Translations under genes and position numbers: made by a program
Source of the DNA: Gammaproteobacteria bacterium
GTDB taxonomy: Bacteria; Pseudomonadota; Gammaproteobacteria; Xanthomonadales; Xanthomonadaceae
NCBI GenBank assembly: GCA_025360985.1
Contig: JANYBA010000224.1
Span: 1-9,260, forward strand
Length of the DNA stretch: 9,260 nucleotides
Direction of reading: 5' to 3'
In this document: positions 1-7,561 of the stretch, piece by piece
Numbering within the stretch: position 1 is the first letter of the stretch
Layout of the letters: each line of letters begins with the position of its first letter
The notes under the pieces: generated by a model
What the model saw: the letters and a program-made list of their open reading frames with translations, nothing else
Told to the model about the DNA's origin: nothing
Database searches by the model: none

Positions 1-1370
1 TCGGCAACCTCCAGGGTCTGCTCGACAAGCAGATCCCGGAAGCCCGCCGCGCCAAGGCGCTCGAGCTGCTGCAGCGCTACGTCGGCCAATTCAAGGGCAG
101 CACCGCGGTCACCGACCAGGCCCGCGCGCGCTTCGAGGAAAAGCGCGGCCAGCCCGGCCTGCGCGGCCCGGTGAAGTCCGAGCTCGAGCAGTCGCTTGCC
201 AACGTGCCGACCTACATCAAGGGCATCCGCGACCTGTTCGCCGAATTCAAGATCAAGGGCGCCGGCCCGGCGCTGGCGGCGATGGAAAAGCAGCTCAAGG
301 CCTACGCCGATTGGGAGCGCAAGGTGGTGCTGCCGACCGCGCACGACGATTTTCGCCTGCCGCCCGAGGAGTATGCGTTCCGGCTCAAGCGCGTCGGCAT
401 CGACATCGATCCGCTGGTCCTGGTCCAGCGCGCCCAAGTCGAATTCATGGAAGCGCGCGCCAACATGCAGGCGCTGGCGCCCTTGCTGGCGAAAGAGAAA
501 GGCATCGCCTCGACCGACTATCGCGACGTCATTCGCGCGATGAAGAAGGACACCATCCCGAACGACCAGCTCGAAGCGCGCTACCACGACGTCAATGCCG
601 CCCTGGAAGCGGCGATCACCAAGCAGCGGGTCGTCGACCTGCCGAACCGGCCGATGGTGATGCGTCTGGCTTCGGCAGCGGAATCGGCGGCGCAACCGGC
701 GCCGCACATGCAGCCGCCGCCGCTGATCGGCAATACCGGCGAACAGGGCCAGTTTGTCTTGCCGATCGGCAATCCGACCGGCAACGGCAAGGGCGAGGCC
801 TACGACGACTTCAACTACCCGGGCGCGGCCTGGACCCTGAGCGCGCACGAAGGCCGTCCCGGCCACGAGCTGCAGTTCTCGGCGATGGTCGAGCGCGGCG
901 TGTCGCAGGCGCGCAGCCTGTACGCCTTCAACAGCGTCAACGTCGAAGGCTGGGCGCTGTACGCCGAGTCGGAGATGCTGCCCTACGAGCCGCTCGAGGG
1001 GCAGATGATCGCCTTGCAGTTGCGCCTGCTGCGCGCGGCGCGGGCGATGCTCGACCCGATGCTCAACCTCGGCATGATCAGCCGCGAGGACGCCGGCCAC
1101 GTGCTCAGCGACCAGGTCGTACTGTCGGCGCCGATGGCGCGCCAGGAACTGGACCGCTACACCTTCCGCGCGCCTGGCCAGGCCGGCAGTTATTTCTACG
1201 GCTACTCGCGCATCCTGCAACTGCGCGCCGAGACCGAAGTGGCCCTCGGCGCGAAGTTCGATCGCCTGGCCTTCAACAACTTCCTGCTCGACCAGGGCCT
1301 GCTGCCGCCGGACTTGCTGGCCAAGGCGGTGCGCGAGGAATTTGTGCCGGCGCAAAAAGCCAAGCCGTGA
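1..1370 (+). CDS. DUF885-family metallopeptidase-like protein (3' part, 5' end outside window)
   Basis: The reading frame is open from the first complete codon at position 3 to the TGA at 1368-1370, giving 455 visible residues. DUF885 proteins are usually about 580-620 residues, so roughly 130-160 N-terminal residues, normally including a signal peptide or lipobox, lie off the left edge. The GTG at 171 is internal, because the frame continues upstream without a stop. The family signature is clear: HEGRPGHELQ (visible residues 282-291, nt 846-875) matches the HExxPGHxLQ motif, and EGWALYAE (from residue 315, nt 945) is the second hallmark, which carries acidic residues likely to complete a gluzincin-like zinc site. 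A C-terminal YFYG segment also fits. The family is known as probable exported zinc peptidases, mostly uncharacterised, so the substrate is unknown. Membership is confident; catalytic activity is inferred. The gene is followed by a hairpin terminator and converges on an S9 peptidase gene. Confidence 0.9.
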   Translation, partial: GNLQGLLDKQIPEARRAKALELLQRYVGQFKGSTAVTDQARARFEEKRGQPGLRGPVKSELEQSLANVPTYIKGIRDLFAEFKIKGAGPALAAMEKQLKAYADWERKVVLPTAHDDFRLPPEEYAFRLKRVGIDIDPLVLVQRAQVEFMEARANMQALAPLLAKEKGIASTDYRDVIRAMKKDTIPNDQLEARYHDVNAALEAAITKQRVVDLPNRPMVMRLASAAESAAQPAPHMQPPPLIGNTGEQGQFVLPIGNPTGNGKGEAYDDFNYPGAAWTLSAHEGRPGHELQFSAMVERGVSQARSLYAFNSVNVEGWALYAESEMLPYEPLEGQMIALQLRLLRAARAMLDPMLNLGMISREDAGHVLSDQVVLSAPMARQELDRYTFRAPGQAGSYFYGYSRILQLRAETEVALGAKFDRLAFNNFLLDQGLLPPDLLAKAVREEFVPAQKAKP

Positions 1371-1390
1371 GGTAGGGCGATCCCGCGACG

Positions 1391-1418
1391 AAAAAAACCC
1401 GGCTTCGGCCGGGTTTTT
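1391..1418. terminator. Bidirectional Rho-independent terminator
   Basis: A perfect 6-bp GC stem (CCCGGC, 1398-1403, with GCCGGG, 1408-1413) closes a TTCG tetraloop at 1404-1407. Seven A precede it and five T follow it, so the stem can extend with A-T pairs. On the + strand the U-tract follows the hairpin 28 nt beyond the DUF885 stop. On the - strand a seven-T tract follows the same hairpin beyond the S9 peptidase stop. The element lies between two convergent genes and should serve both. Confidence 0.92.
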
Positions 1419-1440
1419 CGTGGTGGGCCGGCTCTCGTCG

Positions 1441-1487
1441 GCATTCAATTCAGTCGCCGCCCGATACCGGCTTGGTGAATTGAACGC
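1441..1487. repeat. AT-rich imperfect inverted repeat (12-bp arms, 23-nt loop)
   Basis: The arms are GCATTCAATTCA (1441-1452) and TGAATTGAACGC (1476-1487). The inner 9 bp (TTCAATTCA/TGAATTGAA) are perfectly complementary, and one mismatch interrupts the outer part. The AT content is unusual for this GC-rich sequence. The loop can itself pair GCCG (1456-1459) with CGGC further on, giving a two-tier hairpin. It sits between the S9 stop (1521) and the bidirectional terminator, so it would fall in the 3' UTR of the S9 mRNA read on the - strand. It has no T-run, so it is not a classic terminator. A 3'-end stabilising structure or a protein-binding site are both possible. Confidence 0.6.
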
Positions 1488-1520
1488 CGACTGCGCCGGC
1501 TTGGGCCTGCGCGTCGCGCG

Positions 1521-3905
1521 CTACTTCAGTGTCGACTCGAACAACTCGTCGATCCGCCGGTACTCGTCGTACCAGGATTCCGGATTGACGAAACCGTGCC
1601 GCTCCAGCGGGTAGGGCGCCAGCGTCCAGTGGTCCTTGCGCAGCTCGATCAGGCGCTGCGACAAGCGCACCGAATCCTGGAAGAAGACGTTGTCGTCCAT
1701 CATGCCGTGGGCGATCAACAAGTGGCCGCGCAGGCCCTCGGCGAACTCGATCGGCGACGACGTCTTGTAGGCCCCGGGATCGAGCTCGGGCGTATTGAGG
1801 ATGTTCGAGGTGTACTCGTGGTTGTAGCTGGTCCAGTCGGTGACCGGGCGCAGCGCCGCGCCGGCCTTGAAGGTCTCGGGCGCGCGGAACATCGCCATCA
1901 GGCTCATGAAGCCGCCGTAGCTGCCGCCCCATAGGCCGACGTTGCCGGCGTCGCCCTGCTGGTTGGCGACCATCCAGTGCACGCCGTCCAAGAGATCGTC
2001 GAGCTCGGGGTGGCCCATCTGCCGGTAGATCGCCGTGCGCCAGTCGCGGCCGTAGCCTTCCGAGGCGCGGTAGTCCATGTCCAGCACCACGTAGCCCTGT
2101 TGCACCAGCAGGTTTTCGAACATCTGTTCGCGGAAGTAATACGGGAAGCGCGCGTGCACGTTCTGGGTGTAGCCCGCGCCGTGCACGAACATGACCACCG
2201 GGAACTTCTTCCCGGCTTCCAGCTGCGCCGGCCGGTACAGCTTGGCCCAGATGACGCCGGCGCCGTGCGTGGACGGCACCTGCACGAATTGCGGGGCCAT
2301 CCAGGTGCGCGCGCGGTAATCGGCGCTGCGGGTATCGGTGAGCTTGGTGGCGGCGCCACCGGTCGCCGGCAGTACCGCCAGCTGCGCCGGCAGGAAGCTG
2401 CTGGAGTAGCGCAGCAGCAACTGGCTGCCGTCGGGCGACAGCGTGAAATCCTCGACGCCGTCGAGCGCGCTCAGTTCGCGCAGGCCGCTGCCATCGGCCC
2501 CGACCGAACAGACTTCGTAGTCGCCCGGCCACTTCTGGTTGCAGATGAAATACGCGGTCTTGCCGTCGGCCGACCATTGCACCGCCGACGTCTCCCAATG
2601 CCCGGAGGTGAGCGCGGCCGCCTTGCCGCCCGGCGCGACGGTGTACAGGTGCGAGTAACCGCTTTCCTCCGACAGGTACCAGAGCGTGCGGTTGTCGGGC
2701 AGCCAGCCGTAGTCGTTGAAGTTGTAGTTGATCCAGGCCGGATCGGTCAGGCGGTGCAGCAGCTGGAGTTTCGCGTTGACGAAGTCGACGCCGGCGATCC
2801 AGCGGTCCTTGTTGTCGATGGCGCGGATCTGCACGGCAAGCTGCTTGCCGTCGGCGCTCCAGCGGATGGTCGCGGCGCCGCTGTTGTCGCCTTCGTTGAC
2901 CACGCGTACCGGGCGATTGCCCTTTAGCGGGTCGAGTTTCTGGGCGGCGCGAAGCGCGGCCAAGGGATCGGTGGCGATGCCGGGCAGGCCGTCGAACGCC
3001 AGCGCACGCACGCTGTCGTCGCGCAGGTCGACCAGTTTCAGCGACTGCGCTATCGGCGAATTCCGACCGACCCGCGTGCGCCCCTCCTCGACTTCCTCGT
3101 AACCGGATTCGGTCACGAACTTGGGCATCTTGGTTGTGCGGCCCGTGTCGGCGTCCTTGGGCGAGGTCACCACCAGCAACCAGCGGCCGTCGGGCGAGAG
3201 CGAGCTGGCGTCGATGTGGACATCCGCGCCCAGGTAGGCCGGCACCGCCGGCCGGGTCGGATCGGCGCGGCGCAAGGCTTCGTTGTGCGCGCGCACCGCC
3301 TCGCGATCGTCCTTCTGTCGCTGCAGCGTGCTGCTCAGGCGCAGTTGCAGGGCGCGAAAGGCGTCGGCGGCCGGCGCGGCGCCGGGATCCTTCTCCGCGC
3401 GCGGCAGCGCGATCGCCGCGACCAGGCGATCGCCGCGGGTCCAGCGGAACCAATCGTCGCCGACGCGGAACTGCACGCCGCTGCCATCGGCGGAGAACTG
3501 CGGGTCGGCCTCCTCGGCGGCGCTGCGCGTGACCTGGGTCAGGACGCCGGTGCGCAGGTCGCGCTCGAAGATGTCGTCGTTGCGCACGAACACGGCGCGG
3601 CTGCGATCGCCGTTGACGATCGCGCCGGCGCCATCGAGGCCGGCGAGGTCGGCGTCCTTGGCCGCGCTGCCGGCGGCGGCGTCGAGCGGCTGCGTGTAGG
3701 TGTCGCGGATCGGCGAGCCGTTGCGCTTGAGCGTATAGGCCACGTGCCGGCCGTCCCAGGCCCACCACGCCGCTTCCACCGGCGCGCCGATCCAGTCGGG
3801 ATTGGCCATCGCCTGTTCGAGCGTCAGGGGCGTGGGCGCTTGCGATTGCGCCAGCGCGGTCGAAGTGGCGAGCAGGCTGGAAACGAGGCAGGGCAACAGG
3901 CGCAT
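1521..3905 (-). CDS. Exported S9-family (prolyl oligopeptidase/DPP IV-like) serine peptidase
   Basis: This 794-residue protein is complete. It starts at the ATG at 3905-3903, with GGAG six bases upstream. A longer frame to 4031 would put 42 arginine-rich residues before the signal peptide. Residues 1-19 (MRLL, a hydrophobic core, then ALA) form a Sec signal peptide with likely cleavage before Q20, so the enzyme should be periplasmic or secreted. Roughly residues 40-560 look like the family's beta-propeller, with recurring SADGK/SPDGR turns and the segment LSEESGYSHLY. The C-terminal alpha/beta-hydrolase domain carries HGAGY (575-579), the nucleophile in GGSYGG (Ser662), HGMMDD (Asp737) and ERHGF (His770), so the triad is intact. 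Members cleave short peptides, often after proline (dipeptidyl-peptidase type) or after acylated residues. The exact specificity cannot be read here, and I do not see the DPP IV double-Glu motif clearly. It converges with the DUF885 gene and diverges from ycgL. Confidence 0.95.
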   Translation of the reverse strand: MRLLPCLVSSLLATSTALAQSQAPTPLTLEQAMANPDWIGAPVEAAWWAWDGRHVAYTLKRNGSPIRDTYTQPLDAAAGSAAKDADLAGLDGAGAIVNGDRSRAVFVRNDDIFERDLRTGVLTQVTRSAAEEADPQFSADGSGVQFRVGDDWFRWTRGDRLVAAIALPRAEKDPGAAPAADAFRALQLRLSSTLQRQKDDREAVRAHNEALRRADPTRPAVPAYLGADVHIDASSLSPDGRWLLVVTSPKDADTGRTTKMPKFVTESGYEEVEEGRTRVGRNSPIAQSLKLVDLRDDSVRALAFDGLPGIATDPLAALRAAQKLDPLKGNRPVRVVNEGDNSGAATIRWSADGKQLAVQIRAIDNKDRWIAGVDFVNAKLQLLHRLTDPAWINYNFNDYGWLPDNRTLWYLSEESGYSHLYTVAPGGKAAALTSGHWETSAVQWSADGKTAYFICNQKWPGDYEVCSVGADGSGLRELSALDGVEDFTLSPDGSQLLLRYSSSFLPAQLAVLPATGGAATKLTDTRSADYRARTWMAPQFVQVPSTHGAGVIWAKLYRPAQLEAGKKFPVVMFVHGAGYTQNVHARFPYYFREQMFENLLVQQGYVVLDMDYRASEGYGRDWRTAIYRQMGHPELDDLLDGVHWMVANQQGDAGNVGLWGGSYGGFMSLMAMFRAPETFKAGAALRPVTDWTSYNHEYTSNILNTPELDPGAYKTSSPIEFAEGLRGHLLIAHGMMDDNVFFQDSVRLSQRLIELRKDHWTLAPYPLERHGFVNPESWYDEYRRIDELFESTLK

Positions 3906-4029
3906 CGAAGGCTCCGCGTGGGACGACGAGGGCGGCCAGCGTAGCAAAGCCGGCGCCGTCCGACCCGTGTCGCGCTTTCGCGGTGGCGCGATGTCGGCCA
4001 CAATCGCGCAACACCCGCGCCGGCGCGAC
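3906..4029. promoter_or_regulatory. Divergent intergenic region with promoter candidates for the S9 gene and ycgL
   Basis: This 124-bp gap separates two gene starts pointing away from each other, so promoters for both should lie here. Rightward, TTTCGC (3976-3981) and CACAAT (3999-4004) are separated by 17 bp. That would place the transcription start near 4011 and leave a leader of about 19 nt before ycgL. Leftward, TACGCT (3943-3938) could be a -10 element giving a leader of about 25 nt to the S9 ATG, but I see no convincing -35 element for it. Matches to consensus are weak, as is common in GC-rich genomes. I see no clear operator palindrome. Confidence 0.35.
3912..3915 (-). promoter_or_regulatory. 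Ribosome binding site of the S9 peptidase, fixing its start
   Basis: Read on the - strand, GGAG lies six bases before the ATG at 3905-3903. This is good Shine-Dalgarno spacing, and it favours this start, immediately before the signal peptide, over in-frame codons further upstream. Confidence 0.65.
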
Positions 4030-4299
4030 ATGCACGCCTACGTTTACAAATCCCAGCGCAAGTTCGAGTCCTACCTGTACCTGCGCGAGAAGGACGCTTT
4101 CGGCTTGGTCCCCCAGCCGCTGCGCGCGCAGTTGGGGCCGCTCGCTTTCGTGCTCGAACTGGACCTGCCGGCGGGACGCCGGCTGGCACGCGCCGATGCC
4201 GAGGTGGTGACGGCCAATCTGCTCGCCCAGGGCTACTACCTGCAGGCGCCACCGCTGGTGCTCGATCCGCTGGTGGCCGGGGGCGTGGGCGATGGTTGA
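4030..4299 (+). CDS. ycgL: YcgL family protein (unknown function)
   Basis: This 89-residue protein belongs to the YcgL family (formerly DUF709). Visible hallmarks are the N-terminal MHAYVYKSQRK strand, YLYLREKD (15-22), FVLELDL (40-46), RLARAD (51-56) and QGYYLQAPP (67-75). E. coli YcgL is slightly longer and ends in a similar QGYYLQ-PPP segment followed by a variable tail. The family is a small soluble alpha/beta fold with a solved E. coli structure and no established function. I chose the ATG at 4030 because the family starts here. An in-frame ATG at 3991 would add 13 unconserved residues and would sit just upstream of the candidate -10 element. No good Shine-Dalgarno precedes 4030, so initiation may be weak or rely on a short leader. 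The stop codon lies inside the start of the downstream ankyrin gene (8-nt overlap), indicating one transcript. Confidence 0.93.
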   Translation: MHAYVYKSQRKFESYLYLREKDAFGLVPQPLRAQLGPLAFVLELDLPAGRRLARADAEVVTANLLAQGYYLQAPPLVLDPLVAGGVGDG

Positions 4300-7200
4300 G
4301 GCCCGCCGGCACAGCCAGGCCTGGGCCTGCTTGGCCGTGGCGATCGGCCTGTGCTGGCTGCCGCTGCTGCCGCGCGTGCCTGTCGCCTGGCTCGGCCTGT
4401 TGCTGGCGCAACCCTTGTTCGCGCTGGGCTGGAGCGGCCTGCGCGGCAGCCGCGATCTCTCGAAGCCGGCCTATCCGCTGCTGGCCGACGCGATCAGCCT
4501 GGCGAGCCTGTGGCTGCTGTCGTTCGCGCTGCTGGCGTTGGCCGTGGCTTGGCCTTTGCAAGCGCTGCGCGAAAGCGCCGCGCTGATGCCGACACTGCTG
4601 TTGAGCTTGAGCCTGGGCTGCGTGCTGTTGGCGCTCTGGCGGCGGTGGCCGACGTTTGTCGCGGCGGCGCGCGAAGGCCAGGCGTTTTCGCGCCTGTTGC
4701 TGGCCAGCCCCGGCAGCCAAGCCACGGGCCCCTTGGCGGGGCTGGCGCCGACGCTGTGGATTCTCGTTGTCCTGGTCGCCGGCCTGGCCCTGGCCTGGCC
4801 GGGACTGCTGCCGTCGGACTGGCGCGTCCCGGGACTGTGGCTGTATCCGGCCCTGGCCTGGCTCGCGCACACGCGCTTGCACCACCACGCCGGCCCGATC
4901 GCGGTCGGCACCGCCACCGTCGCTGCGCCGGAGCTGCCGGCCGCGCCGGTCGAAGCCCTGCCGGGGACGCCGGACGAACGCCTGGTCGATGCCTTGCGCG
5001 AAGGCCGGATCGAAGCGGCACTGCAGGCGCTCGAGGATGGCGCCGATCCGCATGCGCTGCCCGACCAGCACGATCGCGACCAGCGCACCTTGCCGATGCT
5101 GGCGGTGCTGCAAGGCGACCTGCGCCTGCTGCGCGCGCTGATCGGGCGCGGCGTCGACCTCAATCGCCTGCACGGCGGCTTGACGCCGCTGCTCGCCGCC
5201 ACCCGCGACAGTTGGCACGGCCGTCCGGAAGCGGTGATGACCTTGCTCGCCAATGGCGCCGACCCGCGCGTCGCCGATGCCGACGGCAACGCGCCCTTGC
5301 ACCATGCCGCGCGCAGCACCGATCCGGCAGTCGCGGCCCTGATGCTCGACGCCGGCGCGCAAGTGGACGCCCTGAACGGCGAGGGCCACAGCGCGCTCGG
5401 GGTGGCCTGCGCGTCCGGCAACTGGCGGCTGGCGCGCTTCCTGATCGAGCACGGCGCGCGCACCGAACCCGCGGACGGGCAACCGGCCCTGCTGGCCGCG
5501 GCGGCCGGCGAGGACGATCCGGCTGGCGTGCTGCTGCTGCTGCGGCACAAGGCGCGGGTGGACGCGCGTGGCCGCGACCAGCGCACCGCCCTGATGCAGG
5601 CCTGCGCCAGCGGCAACGACGAAATCGCCTCGGTGCTGCTCGAAGCCGGCGCCGATCGCAATGCCCACGACGCCGACGGCAACACGCCGCTGCTCGAGGC
5701 CGCGCGCCACGGCCAGGCCGCGACCATCACGCGCATGGCGGCGGCGCGACCGGATTTCCGCGCCCGCGACAGCCAGGGCCGGAACGCGATCTTCCTGGCG
5801 ACCGAAGCCGGTGCTGGCGCCGACGTCCTGCGGCAATTGCTGGCGCACGGCGCCGTGATCGACCAGCCCGACAACGAAGGCCGGCGCGCCATCGACATCG
5901 CCATCGAACGCGGCCGTTGGCCGGAAGTCGCGGTGCTCGACCCGGACTATCCGCTGCCGGCGAATATCGTCGAAGGCCTGGCCGCGGGCGATTTCGACCA
6001 GACGCCGCGCCGGCTGCTGACCGATGCCTTGCTCGCCAGCGATTTCGCCGCGGCCGAAAAATTGCTCGACCTCGGCGCGGTCCTGTCGCCGGCGATGCTC
6101 GGGGAAATCCTGCCGGAGTTCGCCACCGATACCCGCCTGCTCGCTTTCGCCTGGCTGTGCCGCCACGGCGCGCCGACCGAGTCGGCGATCGACGGCGGCG
6201 ACAGCTTGTTGTTCCGGATGTTCGACCGCGGCGCCGAAGCGATGACGGTCTGGCAGTGGTTGCTCGAGCGCGGCCAGTCGGTCGCCGGCGCCGGTGGCCT
6301 CGCCCGCTTCCTTGCCGGTTGCCGGAAACACGAACACACCGCGCGCAGCGTCGAACAATTCGCGCTCGGCCTGCTCGAACGCGGCGCCGATCCGTTCGCC
6401 GGCGCGCCCGGCACCGAGACGCCCTTGTTGCTCGCGATCCAGCTCGGCTGGCAGCGCTTGCTCGAGGCCCTGCTCGCTCTCGGCGTCGATCCCAACCAGC
6501 GCGACCGCCGCGGCCATTCGGCCTTGCTCGACGCCACCATCCTCGGTCGCGAGGCCGCGGTGCGCGCCCTGATCCGCGCCGGCGCGCTCCCCGACGCACG
6601 TTCGCCCGACGGCCAGAGCGCGCTCGGCATTGCGCTGGCGGCGGGCCATGCCGACCTCGGGCGCTGGCTGGAATGGCTTGGCTGGACGCTGCCGGGACGG
6701 CGCTTGCGCGGCGGCGACGTGGCGGCGGCGGCGATGGCCGGCGATGTCGATGCGGTCGTGCGCCTGGTCGAACTCGGTTTGTCGGTCGATGCCGTCGACG
6801 ACCACGCCTGCACCGCCTTGTTGCGCGCCGCCGGCGGTGGCCAGGTCGAGATCGTCGCCGCGTTGCTGGCGCGCAATGCCGACTGGCGGCTGCGCGCGCG
6901 CACCGGCGCGACGCCGTTGACCGCTGCGATCAGCATGCGCCATGCCGGCGTGGTCGAGCAGTTGCTGCGTGCCGGCGCCGATCCCGACCAGGAGCTGCCG
7001 GGTGGCGTGACGCCCTTGATGCTGGCGGCGGCGCTCGGCCAGACCGAGATCGCCGGCCGCTTGCTGGCCCAAGGCGCGCGCGCCGACGTCGTCGACGAGC
7101 AGGGCCTGAACGCCTTGCACTGCGCCGCCCTGCATGCGTTTGGCGCCCGCGACCGGCAGCGCGCGCTGGCGCTGCTCGACCTGCTGTTGATGAGCGACAT

Positions 7201-7561
7201 CGCGCCCGACGCGGCCAACGACCGCAGCTATACGCCCCTGCTGCTGTTGCTCGGCGCCCGCGCCGAAGTCGGCGCCTCCTGCGACGAGGAACTGGTGCTG
7301 GCGGCGCTCGAGCGCCTGCTGGCCGAGGGCGTGGCGCTCAATGGCCAGGACGCGCGCGGCCTGTCGGCGCTGCACCTGGCGGCGATGCACGGTTTGCTGC
7401 GCGTGGTGCAGCGCCTGCTGCGCGAAGGCGCCGACCGCAGCCTGCGCGACCACCTCGGCCGCAGCGCCCAGGAACTGGCGGTGATGCGCGGCTACGTCGA
7501 CATCGCCGCGGAACTGGAATCATCGCGGTCGCCGCTAGCTCGATTTGGCCGCGACGGCTAA
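4292..7561 (+). CDS. Membrane-anchored ankyrin-repeat protein, 1089 aa
   Basis: The N-terminal ~197 residues are hydrophobic, with likely membrane segments near 10-27, 31-48, 62-87, 99-116 and 153-175, plus a weaker one at 180-195. Basic loops after the second and fourth segments (RGSRD at 51-55, WRRW at 116-119) suggest those faces are cytoplasmic. A short Ala/Pro-rich linker (about 201-226) leads into ankyrin repeats covering most of residues 228-1075, about 18-20 units by eye. Good units sit at 296-362, 366-396, 431-463, 709-742, 840-905, 906-938 and 1024-1056, with recurring TPLL-A---G, LL--GADP and D--G elements. Residues about 540-700 are poorly conserved as repeats, although helical pairs persist. 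Ankyrin repeats bind proteins, so a membrane-tethered scaffold is likely, but the partner is unknown and I see no enzymatic domain. The ATG at 4292 overlaps ycgL by 8 nt, implying translational coupling. Base usage matches its neighbours. The stop overlaps that of the convergent Kef gene. Confidence 0.9.
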   Translation: MVEARRHSQAWACLAVAIGLCWLPLLPRVPVAWLGLLLAQPLFALGWSGLRGSRDLSKPAYPLLADAISLASLWLLSFALLALAVAWPLQALRESAALMPTLLLSLSLGCVLLALWRRWPTFVAAAREGQAFSRLLLASPGSQATGPLAGLAPTLWILVVLVAGLALAWPGLLPSDWRVPGLWLYPALAWLAHTRLHHHAGPIAVGTATVAAPELPAAPVEALPGTPDERLVDALREGRIEAALQALEDGADPHALPDQHDRDQRTLPMLAVLQGDLRLLRALIGRGVDLNRLHGGLTPLLAATRDSWHGRPEAVMTLLANGADPRVADADGNAPLHHAARSTDPAVAALMLDAGAQVDALNGEGHSALGVACASGNWRLARFLIEHGARTEPADGQPALLAAAAGEDDPAGVLLLLRHKARVDARGRDQRTALMQACASGNDEIASVLLEAGADRNAHDADGNTPLLEAARHGQAATITRMAAARPDFRARDSQGRNAIFLATEAGAGADVLRQLLAHGAVIDQPDNEGRRAIDIAIERGRWPEVAVLDPDYPLPANIVEGLAAGDFDQTPRRLLTDALLASDFAAAEKLLDLGAVLSPAMLGEILPEFATDTRLLAFAWLCRHGAPTESAIDGGDSLLFRMFDRGAEAMTVWQWLLERGQSVAGAGGLARFLAGCRKHEHTARSVEQFALGLLERGADPFAGAPGTETPLLLAIQLGWQRLLEALLALGVDPNQRDRRGHSALLDATILGREAAVRALIRAGALPDARSPDGQSALGIALAAGHADLGRWLEWLGWTLPGRRLRGGDVAAAAMAGDVDAVVRLVELGLSVDAVDDHACTALLRAAGGGQVEIVAALLARNADWRLRARTGATPLTAAISMRHAGVVEQLLRAGADPDQELPGGVTPLMLAAALGQTEIAGRLLAQGARADVVDEQGLNALHCAALHAFGARDRQRALALLDLLLMSDIAPDAANDRSYTPLLLLLGARAEVGASCDEELVLAALERLLAEGVALNGQDARGLSALHLAAMHGLLRVVQRLLREGADRSLRDHLGRSAQELAVMRGYVDIAAELESSRSPLARFGRDG

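Noticed and set aside
171..173. GTG as a start for the DUF885 gene
   Set aside because: The frame is open upstream to the left edge with plausible coding sequence, and the protein would be far too short for its family.
1342..1614. A small + strand open frame spanning the end of the DUF885 gene and the intergenic gap
   Set aside because: It begins inside the DUF885 coding region, translates the terminator hairpin, and continues antisense to the S9 3' end. No protein signature is visible.
3989..4031. Upstream in-frame starts for ycgL (ATG 3991) and for the S9 peptidase (4031)
   Set aside because: Both add unconserved Arg-rich residues. The YcgL family start and the S9 signal peptide with its GGAG support 4030 and 3905.
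1450..4035. An 861-codon - strand frame in another register across the S9 gene
   Set aside because: The product is Arg/Ala/Gly-rich and featureless, while the other frame holds the signal peptide and the complete S9 triad.
5030..7060. Short recurring DNA words such as GGCGCCGAT, considered as a DNA repeat array or CRISPR
   Set aside because: They encode the GAD element of successive ankyrin units at irregular, codon-phased spacing, so they are protein repeats and not a spacer array.
3824..7453. A 1209-codon open frame on the - strand opposite the ankyrin gene
   Set aside because: It mirrors the ankyrin frame in a GC-rich gene. Its product is dominated by Q, R, A and G in low-complexity runs with no recognisable domain, as expected of a complementary-strand shadow. 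The sense frame has clear repeats and membrane segments.
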